Shown: positions 9,816 through 19,672, counted from the first letter of the stretch. The stretch is DNA of 64,000 nt from a bacterium (GCA_018816105.1 JAHIWE010000047.1:19581-83580), one strand, 5' to 3'. Numbers and translations: made by a program. The notes: generated from the letters alone by a model not told the origin.

Positions 9816-11042
9816 CTACTTTGATAAATTTTTGAATTCAGTTAAATCTTCTATAATTTTCGTAGTTTGATTATCAATTGATTCTAAAGAGTGATTTAAT
9901 TTATCTGTAATTTTAACATCATAATCATCAAGCTCTTTTTTGAATTTCCACTCAATTTTTTCCATATCACTTTTCATAGTTTCTATGCTTTTTACGATAT
10001 TTGTATAAATAGCTTTTAGATTATCTGAACTTAAATTATGTAAATGTGAATTTAATATTGAAACATTGTTATTTAAAAGTTCAGTATTTAAAGCATATAA
10101 ATCTTTTTGTTTTTCAAAACTTTTAATTGTTGTATTCATATTTAAAGTAACATCTCTTAACATTATGGATAAACTTTCATTATTATCAATATTTTCACTA
10201 ATTTTTGTAGAAAGCAATAACTCCTTTTTTAGAATATCTTCAAGTAATTCAACTCTTTTTTCTATTAAAGTATTTATGTTATCCATCATATTACTAGATG
10301 TAAGTTTTTCAAATACCTCACTCATTTTTGCATAGTTATCAAGATTACTTTTTATATGAATTGATTCAATATCAACTTTTGTCCAGAAAAATGATTTAGT
10401 ATTTTCTTTGATGATATAAGTATCATGTTCGAATCTACTCATTCCGATTTTTTCAAAAAAAGTCCACCAAATTGATAAAAAGATACCAAAAATAGAAACA
10501 TAAAAGGCAGTTCCCACTCCACCTAAAAGTACTGTAATTTCTTTTTCTAAAGCATTTGAAGTTCCAGAAGAAAAATCAGGCATAGAAAACGCAATAGATA
10601 TAAAAGTTCCTAAAATACCAAGTGTTGGAAAAATTCCAGAGGCAATTGAAGAGAAGTTTGTATTTCTAATATTACTTGTATAATCTTTTAAGAAATCATT
10701 AGCACTTCCATTTGCTTTTGTAATATCTCCAATTGTTAATAAATTATCATTAATATAATTTTTTAAATAGAAAAATAGTTCTTGATATTGTGTTTTAAAT
10801 TTGCATGAAACATAATATGCATTATGTCTTATGAAAAATAGATAAATTAAATAGATAAATCCTATTAAAACCACACTGTGAATTTCAACTCTTAATGGAA
10901 AATATCCTAAATAACATAATATGATTATTCCAAATAACATACTAGGTACTGTCAATAAAGTAAATATTCTTGACATTGGTTTACACGTGGTATAAAATCT
11001 TGAATTTAAATCAATAAAATCGTCATCTGTTAACATAAACAT
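9816..11042 (-). CDS. MotA/TolQ/ExbB proton channel family protein with long cytoplasmic helical tail
   Basis: GIFPTLGILGTFISIAFSM and LLGGVGTAFYVSIFGIFLSIWWTFFEK TM motifs; paired with OmpA-family gene. Confidence 0.85.
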   Translation of the reverse strand: MFMLTDDDFIDLNSRFYTTCKPMSRIFTLLTVPSMLFGIIILCYLGYFPLRVEIHSVVLIGFIYLIYLFFIRHNAYYVSCKFKTQYQELFFYLKNYINDNLLTIGDITKANGSANDFLKDYTSNIRNTNFSSIASGIFPTLGILGTFISIAFSMPDFSSGTSNALEKEITVLLGGVGTAFYVSIFGIFLSIWWTFFEKIGMSRFEHDTYIIKENTKSFFWTKVDIESIHIKSNLDNYAKMSEVFEKLTSSNMMDNINTLIEKRVELLEDILKKELLLSTKISENIDNNESLSIMLRDVTLNMNTTIKSFEKQKDLYALNTELLNNNVSILNSHLHNLSSDNLKAIYTNIVKSIETMKSDMEKIEWKFKKELDDYDVKITDKLNHSLESIDNQTTKIIEDLTEFKNLSK

Positions 11043-11200
11043 TCCTTATAATGTTAGGTAATTTTAATTGGAAGTTTAGCATATTTATCATCTTAAGATA
11101 TAAAATTTTGAATATTATTTAAAATATAACAAAAGATTTTACCAGCTTAAAGAATTAAAAGATAAAATAACGAAATATTATGGAGAAAATGAAATAAATT

Positions 11201-12490
11201 ATGATAAAAAAACTTTTAACTTTGTTGTTGGTATGTAGTAGTTCAGTTGTTTATGCTTGGGCAGATAAGTATACAATTTCAGTTTGTATGACTTTGAGTT
11301 TGGAAAATGCACTTATTTGTAAAAAAAGTATATTTGATAATATGGATGGGAAGGTTTTTATTGTAAAAGATAAAGATGGAAGATATTATACATATCTTAA
11401 CGTATATGAAAATAAAAATGAAGCTAAACTTACTATAAATAAAGCATCGACTTATGTTAAAAAACAAAAGCCTTATGTAAAAGCTATAGATGAAAATATA
11501 ATCTCTCTTTATTCTAAAAAAGAAACATTTATAGATTTAACAGCAGTTCCAAAAGAAAATAGAGTACAAAAAGTTTATATAGTAAAAAATGAAATCAAAG
11601 ATAATCAAGAAAAAATTGATAATAAAGTAGAAGAGAAAAAAGAAGAAAAATTAGAAGAAGTTAAAGAAACAAAAAAAAATGATAAAAAAGAAGAGTATAA
11701 GTTGGTATCTCTAAGTCCAAAAATTGAAGATTTAAAACTTGTATCTTCTTATCCTTTTTATGAAGGTCAAAAATTAGGCGATGATGATAGCTATCAAAAT
11801 ATAAATAATACAAAAGAAGAAGAGTTAAAAAAGATTGATGATTTGATACAAGTAAGTATGGAAGAATTTGATAAAGCTGATGATAAAAAACAAGAAGAAA
11901 TAAAAGTTGAAAATAAAATTGTCCAAATTGAGGATAAAAAACAAGAAGAGCCAAAAATTCAAAATAAGATAGTTGAAGTCGTAATCAATAAAAGTGAAGA
12001 AGAAGCAAATATTTTAAACTATGAAGAGTTAATAATCCAAGTTGATGCAAATACAAATCTAATGACAGTTAATGCAAAAATAAATAATGAATTAAAAGAG
12101 ATAAAACAGTATGTTGTCTCAACTGCAAAAAAAGATGTAAAAAGACCATTTGGAGAAGGAAAGATTTCTAAAATATCTTTAAACCCTATTTGGTATCCAA
12201 CCCAAGATACTTTGAAAACTTTTAGAAAAAGAGGAATAAATCTTCCATCAGTTGTTCCTCCTGGACATAAATACAACTATATGGGAGCTGCAAAAATAAA
12301 CTTAACACATATTGTTGATGGTAAAAATACATTTAGAATCCATGGTACATTAAGTGAAAAAACAATAGGGACAAATGAATCAGCAGGTTGTATTAGAATG
12401 AGAAATAGTGATGTTCTTCAATTGGCATCTTTATTAAATGATTTCTCACAATTAAAAAGTTTAAATGAGGTTAAGGTTATTTTGAAGTAA
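11201..12490 (+). CDS. L,D-transpeptidase (YkuD-type) with N-terminal SPOR-like region and K/E-rich linker
   Basis: signal peptide; FRIHGTLSEKTIGTNESAGCIRMRNSDV catalytic motif. Confidence 0.9.
   Translation: MIKKLLTLLLVCSSSVVYAWADKYTISVCMTLSLENALICKKSIFDNMDGKVFIVKDKDGRYYTYLNVYENKNEAKLTINKASTYVKKQKPYVKAIDENIISLYSKKETFIDLTAVPKENRVQKVYIVKNEIKDNQEKIDNKVEEKKEEKLEEVKETKKNDKKEEYKLVSLSPKIEDLKLVSSYPFYEGQKLGDDDSYQNINNTKEEELKKIDDLIQVSMEEFDKADDKKQEEIKVENKIVQIEDKKQEEPKIQNKIVEVVINKSEEEANILNYEELIIQVDANTNLMTVNAKINNELKEIKQYVVSTAKKDVKRPFGEGKISKISLNPIWYPTQDTLKTFRKRGINLPSVVPPGHKYNYMGAAKINLTHIVDGKNTFRIHGTLSEKTIGTNESAGCIRMRNSDVLQLASLLNDFSQLKSLNEVKVILK
11879..11980 (+). repeat. two tandem 51-bp (17-aa) in-frame repeats in the L,D-transpeptidase linker
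   Basis: DDKKQEEIKVENKIVQI / EDKKQEEPKIQNKIVEV. Confidence 0.8.
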
Positions 12491-12514
12491 TTAATAGTGT
12501 AGAGGAAAATATAT

Positions 12515-13090
12515 ATGAATAATCCAAGAGAAAAATTACTTGAAGTTGCATTTAATGAAATTTATCATTGTGGATATAATGCAACATCAATTGATAAAAT
12601 TTTAAAACAAGCTTCTATGAATAAAGGCTCAATGTATCATTTTTTTAAATCAAAAAAAGAGTTAGGTTTAGCTGTTGTAAATGAGAAAATTAACTCTTAT
12701 ATAGAAGATAAATATGCTATTTTATTAAAATATGAAAAAAATATTTGTGATGAAATGCTAAAACTAATAAAAAATAGAAACAATTTTGATTTTAATTATG
12801 GCTGTAAATTAAATAATTTGATGCAAGAATTATCTCCAATTGATGAAGATTTTAAAATTGCTTTAGAAAAAGTGTATTTAAGATTTGAAAATATTATTGA
12901 AGAAGTTTTGATTAAAGCTGTAAAAAAAGGCGAAATAAAACATAATGATCCTAAATCACTTTCAATGTATATTGTAGCTTCAATAGAAGGTTGTTTAGGA
13001 ACTGCAAAAAAATCACAAGATGGAAAATATTTTCAAACTTGTATAGGGGAATTGGAAAACTACTTAAATAGTTTAAAAATCAATAAGTAA
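12515..13090 (+). CDS. TetR/AcrR family transcriptional regulator
   Basis: AFNEIYHCGYNATSIDKILKQASMNKGSMYHFFKSKKEL TetR HTH. Confidence 0.93.
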   Translation: MNNPREKLLEVAFNEIYHCGYNATSIDKILKQASMNKGSMYHFFKSKKELGLAVVNEKINSYIEDKYAILLKYEKNICDEMLKLIKNRNNFDFNYGCKLNNLMQELSPIDEDFKIALEKVYLRFENIIEEVLIKAVKKGEIKHNDPKSLSMYIVASIEGCLGTAKKSQDGKYFQTCIGELENYLNSLKINK

Positions 13091-14111
13091 TTTTATTTTT
13101 TCCATTATTTTTTGATTCGTACATTTTCTTATCAGCCAAGGCATAAGTATCTTCCCATGAGTTAGATTTTTTATCAAAAGCGACGATTCCTATACTAAAT
13201 GTAACTAGAAATTTACTATTACAAAAAAAATCATTTGTTTTTTTCATTATTCTTTCAGCACATTTTATTGAAGTATTAATATCTGAATTTAAACAAATGA
13301 TTCCAAATTCTTCTCCACCAATTCTTGATACAAAATCTATATCTTTTCTAGTAGATTCTTTTAGTATTTTTGCAACTTCTTTTAAAACTAAATCACCTTG
13401 ACTGTGTCCAAAATTGTCATTTATTCCTTTAAAATCATCGATATCCAAGGAAATTATTGTGGCTTGTGTTAAATTTCTTTTTACTTGAGTGTCTACTTCT
13501 GCACATTTTTTTGTAAAAAATCTTCTATTATAAATTTTTGTTAATGAATCTTCAATAGTTAATTCATAGAGTTTATTCATTATCTTTTTATTTTCTTTTT
13601 CTAAAATTATTCTTTCATATTCTGTTTCAATTCTTCTTGCAAAAATTATAGCAATATCTTCAACTTCTTTTGGAATAGTTCTTTCTTTATTTGAAAAAAT
13701 AGCTATATGTCCAATGCAAGAATTCTCTTTATTATGAATAGGAATACCATAAAAACTTTTAAAACTAGAATTTTTAGCTTGTTCAAATGATATATTTACA
13801 CCTTTTGTAATTTGAATAATATTATCTTCATAAACTAGTTTACAAGGAGTGCCTTCTAGTAAAAAATCACTAGAAGAATTAGGATCTGTAGAATATAGAA
13901 TTTTAACTTTTGTTGTAGGATTGTAATCAATAGCTTCTGTTATTAAAACTATTTGTGCATTAAATAGTATTTTTAATTCATCGCAAACTACTTTCAAAAA
14001 GTCTTTTCCAAGGTAAGCTGAAGTAACTCCCACGATTGATTTTAGTGCATCGTATGGATTAAAGTTAAATTTATGCATTTTAAATCCTTTAATTCTATTT
14101 AGTATATTCAA
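13080..14111 (-). CDS. diguanylate cyclase with N-terminal GAF-like sensor region
   Basis: SRIGGEEFGI active site, DSLTKIYNRRFF; overlaps the TetR gene 3' end by 11 bp. Confidence 0.9.
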   Translation of the reverse strand: MNILNRIKGFKMHKFNFNPYDALKSIVGVTSAYLGKDFLKVVCDELKILFNAQIVLITEAIDYNPTTKVKILYSTDPNSSSDFLLEGTPCKLVYEDNIIQITKGVNISFEQAKNSSFKSFYGIPIHNKENSCIGHIAIFSNKERTIPKEVEDIAIIFARRIETEYERIILEKENKKIMNKLYELTIEDSLTKIYNRRFFTKKCAEVDTQVKRNLTQATIISLDIDDFKGINDNFGHSQGDLVLKEVAKILKESTRKDIDFVSRIGGEEFGIICLNSDINTSIKCAERIMKKTNDFFCNSKFLVTFSIGIVAFDKKSNSWEDTYALADKKMYESKNNGKNKITY

Positions 14112-14148
14112 TTAATATGTAGAATGTGTGTAGATAAATCTAAATTAG

Positions 14149-14199
14149 TTGACTAGTTAGTCAATATTGTGCTATAGTTTTACTTGACTAAATAGTCAA
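14149..14199 (+). promoter_or_regulatory. two TetR-type operators flanking a sigma70-like promoter
   Basis: TTGACTA-GT-TAGTCAA (14149-14164) and TTGACTA-AA-TAGTCAA (14184-14199); -35 TTGACT 14149-14154, -10 TATAGT 14173-14178, 18-bp spacer. Confidence 0.8.
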
Positions 14200-14218
14200 T
14201 AAAATAAAGGAGTCAAAA

Positions 14219-14602
14219 ATGCCTTATATAAATGTAAAACTAAATACTAAAGAGAGTGATGATTTAAGAGAAAAGATTGTTGATATTGTATTGGAAAATA
14301 CGACAAGTATTTTGAATAAAAAAAAAGAAGTAACATCGGTATTACTTGAGCTTTTTTCTTCTAAAAGTTGGAGTATAGGAGGGGTTAATAGTCCTACTTT
14401 TTATTTGGATATAAAAATCACAAAAGGTACAAATACAAAAGAACAAAAAGCTAAGTATATAGAAAAAACTTATGAAGATTTTAAGGAGTTGCTAGGTGAA
14501 ATAAATCCTGCTAGTTATATTGTTATTGATGAAGTTGATGGAGATTCTTGGGGATTTGAAGGTAGGACACAAGAGTACAGATATATAAAAAGCAAATTAT
14601 AA
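14219..14602 (+). CDS. tautomerase (4-OT/MIF-like) family protein
   Basis: Pro after Met (MPYINVKL), size and C-terminal context. Confidence 0.75.
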   Translation: MPYINVKLNTKESDDLREKIVDIVLENTTSILNKKKEVTSVLLELFSSKSWSIGGVNSPTFYLDIKITKGTNTKEQKAKYIEKTYEDFKELLGEINPASYIVIDEVDGDSWGFEGRTQEYRYIKSKL

Positions 14603-15477
14603 TGAGTGCTTATATACAAAAATCAATTTTACCATTTTTCTTTATATTTTTATATGGAAGTGGTTTTATCTTCACACAATATGGTTTAGATAATTCTTCA
14701 CCTATGGTATTTTTAGGTATAAGATTTTTTGTAGCATTTTGGATTTTGTTAATTATTGCATATATTTTAAAAGTACCAATTCCAAAGAGTAAAAAAGAGT
14801 TTTTTCAAATTGCATTTGCTGGAAGTTTGACTGTTGGAACCTTTTCCATAGGTGTTTTTTTGTCAATTTCTTATGGAGTTTCAGGAGCACTAAATGCTTT
14901 GATTATAGCCTTACAACCAATTGTTGTAACATTTTTAGCTCAGAGATTTTTAGATGAAAAGATAAATAAAAGAGTTTACTTAGGTCTAATTATTGGATTT
15001 ATTGGGGTATCTTTTGTGGTAGTTTCAAAACTAGATACTTCATTTGATTCTATTGTAGGAATTTTTTGCTCTGTTATTGCTCTATTGGGACTTAGTTTTG
15101 GAAGTTTGTATCAAAAGAAATACTGTACAGATATGAATTTATACTCAGGTGGTGCAATACAGACTTTAAGTTCAACGATACTTGTTATTCCATTTTTGTT
15201 TTTTGAAGAGATTCATATAACTTGGAATGGTGAGTTTATCATTGCCTTACTTTATATGGCAGTTGGAGTGAGTATTGGTGCTTTGTCATTATTATATATT
15301 ATGATAAAAAATGGTGAAGTTTCGAAGGTATCTTCAATTTTTTATTTAGTGCCAGTTAGTGCAGCTATTGTTTCATATTTTTTATTGGGTGACAAGATAG
15401 AATTTAGTGAAATCATAGGAATTATTACTATAATAATTGGAATAATATTAATTAATAAAAGAGAAGGAATAAAATGA
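14602..15477 (+). CDS. DMT/EamA family transporter
   Basis: ten hydrophobic segments, EamA repeat pattern; overlaps upstream stop. Confidence 0.9.
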   Translation: MSAYIQKSILPFFFIFLYGSGFIFTQYGLDNSSPMVFLGIRFFVAFWILLIIAYILKVPIPKSKKEFFQIAFAGSLTVGTFSIGVFLSISYGVSGALNALIIALQPIVVTFLAQRFLDEKINKRVYLGLIIGFIGVSFVVVSKLDTSFDSIVGIFCSVIALLGLSFGSLYQKKYCTDMNLYSGGAIQTLSSTILVIPFLFFEEIHITWNGEFIIALLYMAVGVSIGALSLLYIMIKNGEVSKVSSIFYLVPVSAAIVSYFLLGDKIEFSEIIGIITIIIGIILINKREGIK

Positions 15478-16403
15478 AAATAGTTATTTTAGATAGAGCA
15501 ACATTAGGTTCAGATATAGATATAAATATTTTTAAAGAGTTTGGAGAATTGGTATCTTATGATAAAACAAGTGAAAATGAAACAAAACAAAGAGTAAAAG
15601 ATGCAGATATTGTAATTACAAACAAAGTAGTTTTAAGAAAAGAACAAATTGATGATTCAGCAATAAAACTTATTTGTATAACTGCAACAGGAACTGATAA
15701 TGTAGATCTAGAGTATGCAAAAAATAAAAATATTGCAGTAAAAAATGTGGCTGATTATTCTACATCAAGTGTAGTTCAAGTGGCTTTTGCGATGATATTT
15801 TATTTTGTTCAAAAACTAAATTATTATAAAGATTATGTTAATAATGGTGAATGGGAAAAATCACCTGCATTTACACATATAGATGAAATATTTTTTGAGT
15901 TAGATAATAAAAGAGTAGGGGTTATTGGCTTTGGAAATATTGGAGAAAATTTAGCAAAAAAAGCTCAAGCTTTTGATTGTGAAGTTGTTTATTATTCAAC
16001 AAGTGGAAGAAACAGTAATTCAAATTATAAAAGAGTTGAACTAGATGAGTTATTACAAACCTCAGACATTATAAGTATTCATTGTCCACTAAATGATGAT
16101 ACAAGAAATTTATTGACATATGAAAATATGAAAAATATAAAAGAGGGTGCGATTTTATTAAATTTAGGTCGTGGTGGAATCATAAATGAAGATGATTTAG
16201 CCAAATTAATTGATGAAAAAGAGATTTATTGTGGTATTGATGTGGTTTCAAAAGAACCAATACAGAGTTCAAATCCACTGTTAAAAGTTAAAAATAAAGA
16301 TAGATTACTTTTAACTCCGCATATTGGATGGGGTTCAAGTGAATCAAGAAATAGACTTATAAAAAAAGTAGCACAAAATATAAAAGATTTTTTGAATAAA
16401 TGA
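15474..16403 (+). CDS. D-2-hydroxyacid dehydrogenase
   Basis: VGVIGFGNIGENLAKKAQAF Rossmann motif; LNLGRGGIINEDDL; TPHIGWGS. Confidence 0.92.
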   Translation: MKIVILDRATLGSDIDINIFKEFGELVSYDKTSENETKQRVKDADIVITNKVVLRKEQIDDSAIKLICITATGTDNVDLEYAKNKNIAVKNVADYSTSSVVQVAFAMIFYFVQKLNYYKDYVNNGEWEKSPAFTHIDEIFFELDNKRVGVIGFGNIGENLAKKAQAFDCEVVYYSTSGRNSNSNYKRVELDELLQTSDIISIHCPLNDDTRNLLTYENMKNIKEGAILLNLGRGGIINEDDLAKLIDEKEIYCGIDVVSKEPIQSSNPLLKVKNKDRLLLTPHIGWGSSESRNRLIKKVAQNIKDFLNK

Positions 16404-16502
16404 AAGTGAAATTTTTACTATTGTAATATGGCTAATGTTAGTGATATCTTGTCTTAATCTTTTAGAACTAATTGTTGCAGGTATTTGGGCAAAACAAGAA
16501 GA

Positions 16503-16528
16503 GGAAAAAATCAATATTTGATTTTTCC
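16503..16528. terminator. bidirectional terminator hairpin
   Basis: GGAAAAAATCAA-TAT-TTGATTTTTCC followed by ttttttt. Confidence 0.75.
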
Positions 16529-16538
16529 TTTTTTTATT

Positions 16539-17939
16539 TTATTTATACTCTTCTATATTAATTACTTTATTAGAAATGATTTGAGCTAGTGTTCTATCAT
16601 GGGTAACTAGAAGGACACTTAGATTTTCAGTTTCAACTATCTCTTTTAATAAAAATAAAACCTCTTTTTGAGATATAGGATCAAGTCTTGATGTAATCTC
16701 ATCTGCAAAAATAAAAATAGGTTTCAAAAGCAATACTCTAATTATAGAAAATCTTTGTAATTCCCCTCCTGATATTTCAGATGGTGTTCTATTTAATAAC
16801 TCTTTTGATAAGTTAAATTTTTCTAAAAATGAATATAATTTTTCTTTTGCAATTTTATGTAATTTTAGTAAATCTAAAAAGCCATCTTTTAATATTTGCT
16901 CAGGTAAAAAAGCACTTGGTGGATCTTGATAAATCTTTTGAAATTGGATTTTTGAATAATTTTTGTTTTTTATAATCTCTCCAAAATCTGATGATAAATG
17001 CTCTAAAATTATATTTCCTAATGAACTTTTTCCACTACCACTTTCCCCAACTATTGATACTATTTCAGCTTTTTTTATATCAAATGATAATTTTTTAAAA
17101 AGTATATTTTTATCAAACTGTTTACTTAAATTTTTTATATGAACTATTGTTTCATCTTTTGGTTTTGTTTTTTCTATTTTCCAAAATGTTGGCTCTGCCA
17201 AAATTAATCTTTTTGTGTACTCTTTTTGTGGATTATTGAAAATTGATTTTGTATCAGAATATTCAATGATTTCTCCATCTACCATAATTCCTAAAGAGCC
17301 TTCTATTTTTCTTGCAATTTCCAAATCATGGGTAATAACGAATAAAAGTTTATTTTGTTTTATTTGTTCATTTAATTTATCAACTATCGAGTCACACAGT
17401 TTTTTATCCAATCCTTTTGTTGGTTCATCAACTAAAATTAGGCTTCCTTCTTGAACATGGGTAATTGCAATTGTTAATCTTTGGCACATACCTCCTGAGA
17501 GTTCATAAGGATATGAATTTGTAAACTTTTCTAATTTTACATCTTTTAGTTCTTCTAATGATTTTTTTAAACTCTGGTTTTCATTATTTTTATATGTGAA
17601 TTGTCTAACTTCTTTTATTTGTTCAATTACTTTCATAGTTGGGTCTAAAGATAACCAAGGTTCTTGAGGAAGTAAGGTTATATGTTTTCCCCAAAGTTTT
17701 TCCCTTTCTTTTTTTGATAATTTTAATAAATCAATACTATCAAGCAATATTTTTCCTGTCACTTTTAGTTCTTGGGGTAAAATGCCCATTACAGCATCTA
17801 TAACTAAAGATTTACCCGAACCTGACTCTCCTAATAACACAAGAGGTTTTTTTGTAGATATTTCTAAATTTATATCTTTTACAAGTACTTTATCTTTTGT
17901 GTAAATTGTTAAATTTTCTATTTTTAATTGTTTATGCAT
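16539..17939 (-). CDS. ABC transporter ATP-binding protein with two fused nucleotide-binding domains
   Basis: two Walker A (GESGSGKS x2), two signatures (LSGGMCQRL, ISGGELQRF). Confidence 0.93.
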   Translation of the reverse strand: MHKQLKIENLTIYTKDKVLVKDINLEISTKKPLVLLGESGSGKSLVIDAVMGILPQELKVTGKILLDSIDLLKLSKKEREKLWGKHITLLPQEPWLSLDPTMKVIEQIKEVRQFTYKNNENQSLKKSLEELKDVKLEKFTNSYPYELSGGMCQRLTIAITHVQEGSLILVDEPTKGLDKKLCDSIVDKLNEQIKQNKLLFVITHDLEIARKIEGSLGIMVDGEIIEYSDTKSIFNNPQKEYTKRLILAEPTFWKIEKTKPKDETIVHIKNLSKQFDKNILFKKLSFDIKKAEIVSIVGESGSGKSSLGNIILEHLSSDFGEIIKNKNYSKIQFQKIYQDPPSAFLPEQILKDGFLDLLKLHKIAKEKLYSFLEKFNLSKELLNRTPSEISGGELQRFSIIRVLLLKPIFIFADEITSRLDPISQKEVLFLLKEIVETENLSVLLVTHDRTLAQIISNKVINIEEYK

Positions 17940-18720
17940 TTACACTCCTTTTAGACATAAGTTGTAGTGATAGTACAATTAAGAATATGATGAATGAGGG
18001 CAATAAAACCAAGAAGGGTTCTTCTTCATAATATGGTAATAGTTCAATAATCATACTTCCTAATTCAGCAGTTGGTGGTCTTATTCCTACATTTATTGCA
18101 CTTAATGAAGAAATAGCAATAATTGCTGTACTCATTGAAAAAGTTGAAATAGTAAATATCATAGGTAAAAGTTTTGGAATAATTAATTTTCTTAAGATAT
18201 AAAAAAAACTAAATCCTAAAGATTTTGATGATTCAACAAAAGGCTCAACTAATAAAGATTTGGTTTTTAATCTAGTAATTTTGAAGAATTCAATCCATAA
18301 AATTAATGCAAGTCCTATATAAAGTGGCAAAAAATCTCCAGGAGAAAAAGCAATTAATACAAGAATTAGTAACAATCCCGGAAGTGCTAATAATATATCA
18401 CAAATAATATTTAAAAATTTATCAGTTAATCCACCTTTATATGCTGCTAATATTCCTAAGGTAACACCTGGTATAAAGGCAGTTACTGTTGTAATTAAAG
18501 CTAGAAAAAATGAAAGCTGTGTAGCTTGGGCAACTCTTACTAATACATCTCTTCCATATTGGTCTGTTCCTAAAGGATGTTCTAAACTTGGATTTGCAAA
18601 TATATTAAATAAATCTTGTTGGTCGCTTTCATAATTTAGAATAATTTGACTGAGAATTGAGAAAAATGCTAAAAATATTAAAATATATAAACCAATATAA
18701 AAAGTTCTTTTATTTTCCAT
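17932..18720 (-). CDS. ABC transporter permease (DppC/NikC-like)
   Basis: HPLGTDQYGRDVLVR motif and TM segments. Confidence 0.92.
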   Translation of the reverse strand: MENKRTFYIGLYILIFLAFFSILSQIILNYESDQQDLFNIFANPSLEHPLGTDQYGRDVLVRVAQATQLSFFLALITTVTAFIPGVTLGILAAYKGGLTDKFLNIICDILLALPGLLLILVLIAFSPGDFLPLYIGLALILWIEFFKITRLKTKSLLVEPFVESSKSLGFSFFYILRKLIIPKLLPMIFTISTFSMSTAIIAISSLSAINVGIRPPTAELGSMIIELLPYYEEEPFLVLLPSFIIFLIVLSLQLMSKRSVNA

Positions 18721-19663
18721 TATATTTTTTCTCCTTTAATCTTGGATCTAAATTTAGTGCCAAAATATCTACAATTAGATTTATAAATACAAATATTAAT
18801 CCCATAATTAAAACAGTACCTTGAATCATTGGTATATCTCTTGCTACGATTGCATGAACTAAGGCATGACCAATTCCAGGGAAAGCAAATATGGTTTCTA
18901 CAACTACAACACCTTCTATTAAATAAACAGATTGAAGGGCTAAAAATGATATTAAAGGAATTAAAGCATTTTTAATACCATGTCTTTTTATTGTTATATT
19001 TTGAGATAAACCTTTAAATCTTCCATATCTAAAATAAGAATAGGTTTGAACATCATTCATAGAATCTGTTATTAACCTGTTTGAAACAGCAGCTAGTCCA
19101 AGGCAAAGAGTTAATGTTGGTAATACAAAATTTTTCCAACTCTCAAATCCAGCAGGTGGTAAAATATTAAACCAAATACTAAATATCAAAATAAGAATTA
19201 GTGCTAAAACAAAAGGGGGAATTGCTCTAATAATAATTGAAATTAACATAACACTATTATTTACAAATTTATATTTGCTAATAGATGTAAATATTCCTAA
19301 AGGAATAGCAATAATTAATGAAACAATAAAAGCCAAAAGAGCTAAAACAAAAGAGTATCCCAATTGAACTTTTAATTCTTGAATAACACTATTTCCACTA
19401 ACTAATGAATATCCTAAGTCAAGTTTTAAAAAATTAAAAATTGATATTAGGTATTGTTCATATAAAGGTTTATTTAATTGCAATTCCATTCTAACACTTT
19501 GTGCAATTTCAGCAGTAAGCCCATCTGGACCATATCTTCCTGCTGCGATTCTCATTGCAATATCACCAGGTAATAAGTGCATCATTAAAAAACCGATACT
19601 ACTTGATAATAAAGCAACTACGATGACTTGAAAAAATCTTTTTATAAAAATATTTATAAACAT
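18710..19663 (-). CDS. ABC transporter permease (DppB/NikB-like)
   Basis: MHLLPGDIAMRIA, LNKPLYEQYL, ETIFAFPGIGHALVHAIVARDIPMIQG. Confidence 0.92.
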   Translation of the reverse strand: MFINIFIKRFFQVIVVALLSSSIGFLMMHLLPGDIAMRIAAGRYGPDGLTAEIAQSVRMELQLNKPLYEQYLISIFNFLKLDLGYSLVSGNSVIQELKVQLGYSFVLALLAFIVSLIIAIPLGIFTSISKYKFVNNSVMLISIIIRAIPPFVLALILILIFSIWFNILPPAGFESWKNFVLPTLTLCLGLAAVSNRLITDSMNDVQTYSYFRYGRFKGLSQNITIKRHGIKNALIPLISFLALQSVYLIEGVVVVETIFAFPGIGHALVHAIVARDIPMIQGTVLIMGLIFVFINLIVDILALNLDPRLKEKKYNGK

Positions 19664-19672
19664 CTAATATCT

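Noticed and set aside
8733-11042. Complete Zorya defence system
   Set aside because: Only ZorA/ZorB-like architecture is present; no ZorC/ZorD or ZorE-like gene adjacent. Kept only as an analogy.
16404-16520. Possible small membrane ORF or remnant (MLVISCLNLLELIVAGIWAKQEEEKINI)
   Set aside because: Only a 28-aa ORF, no clear RBS, and its end is inside a terminator hairpin; cannot support as a gene.
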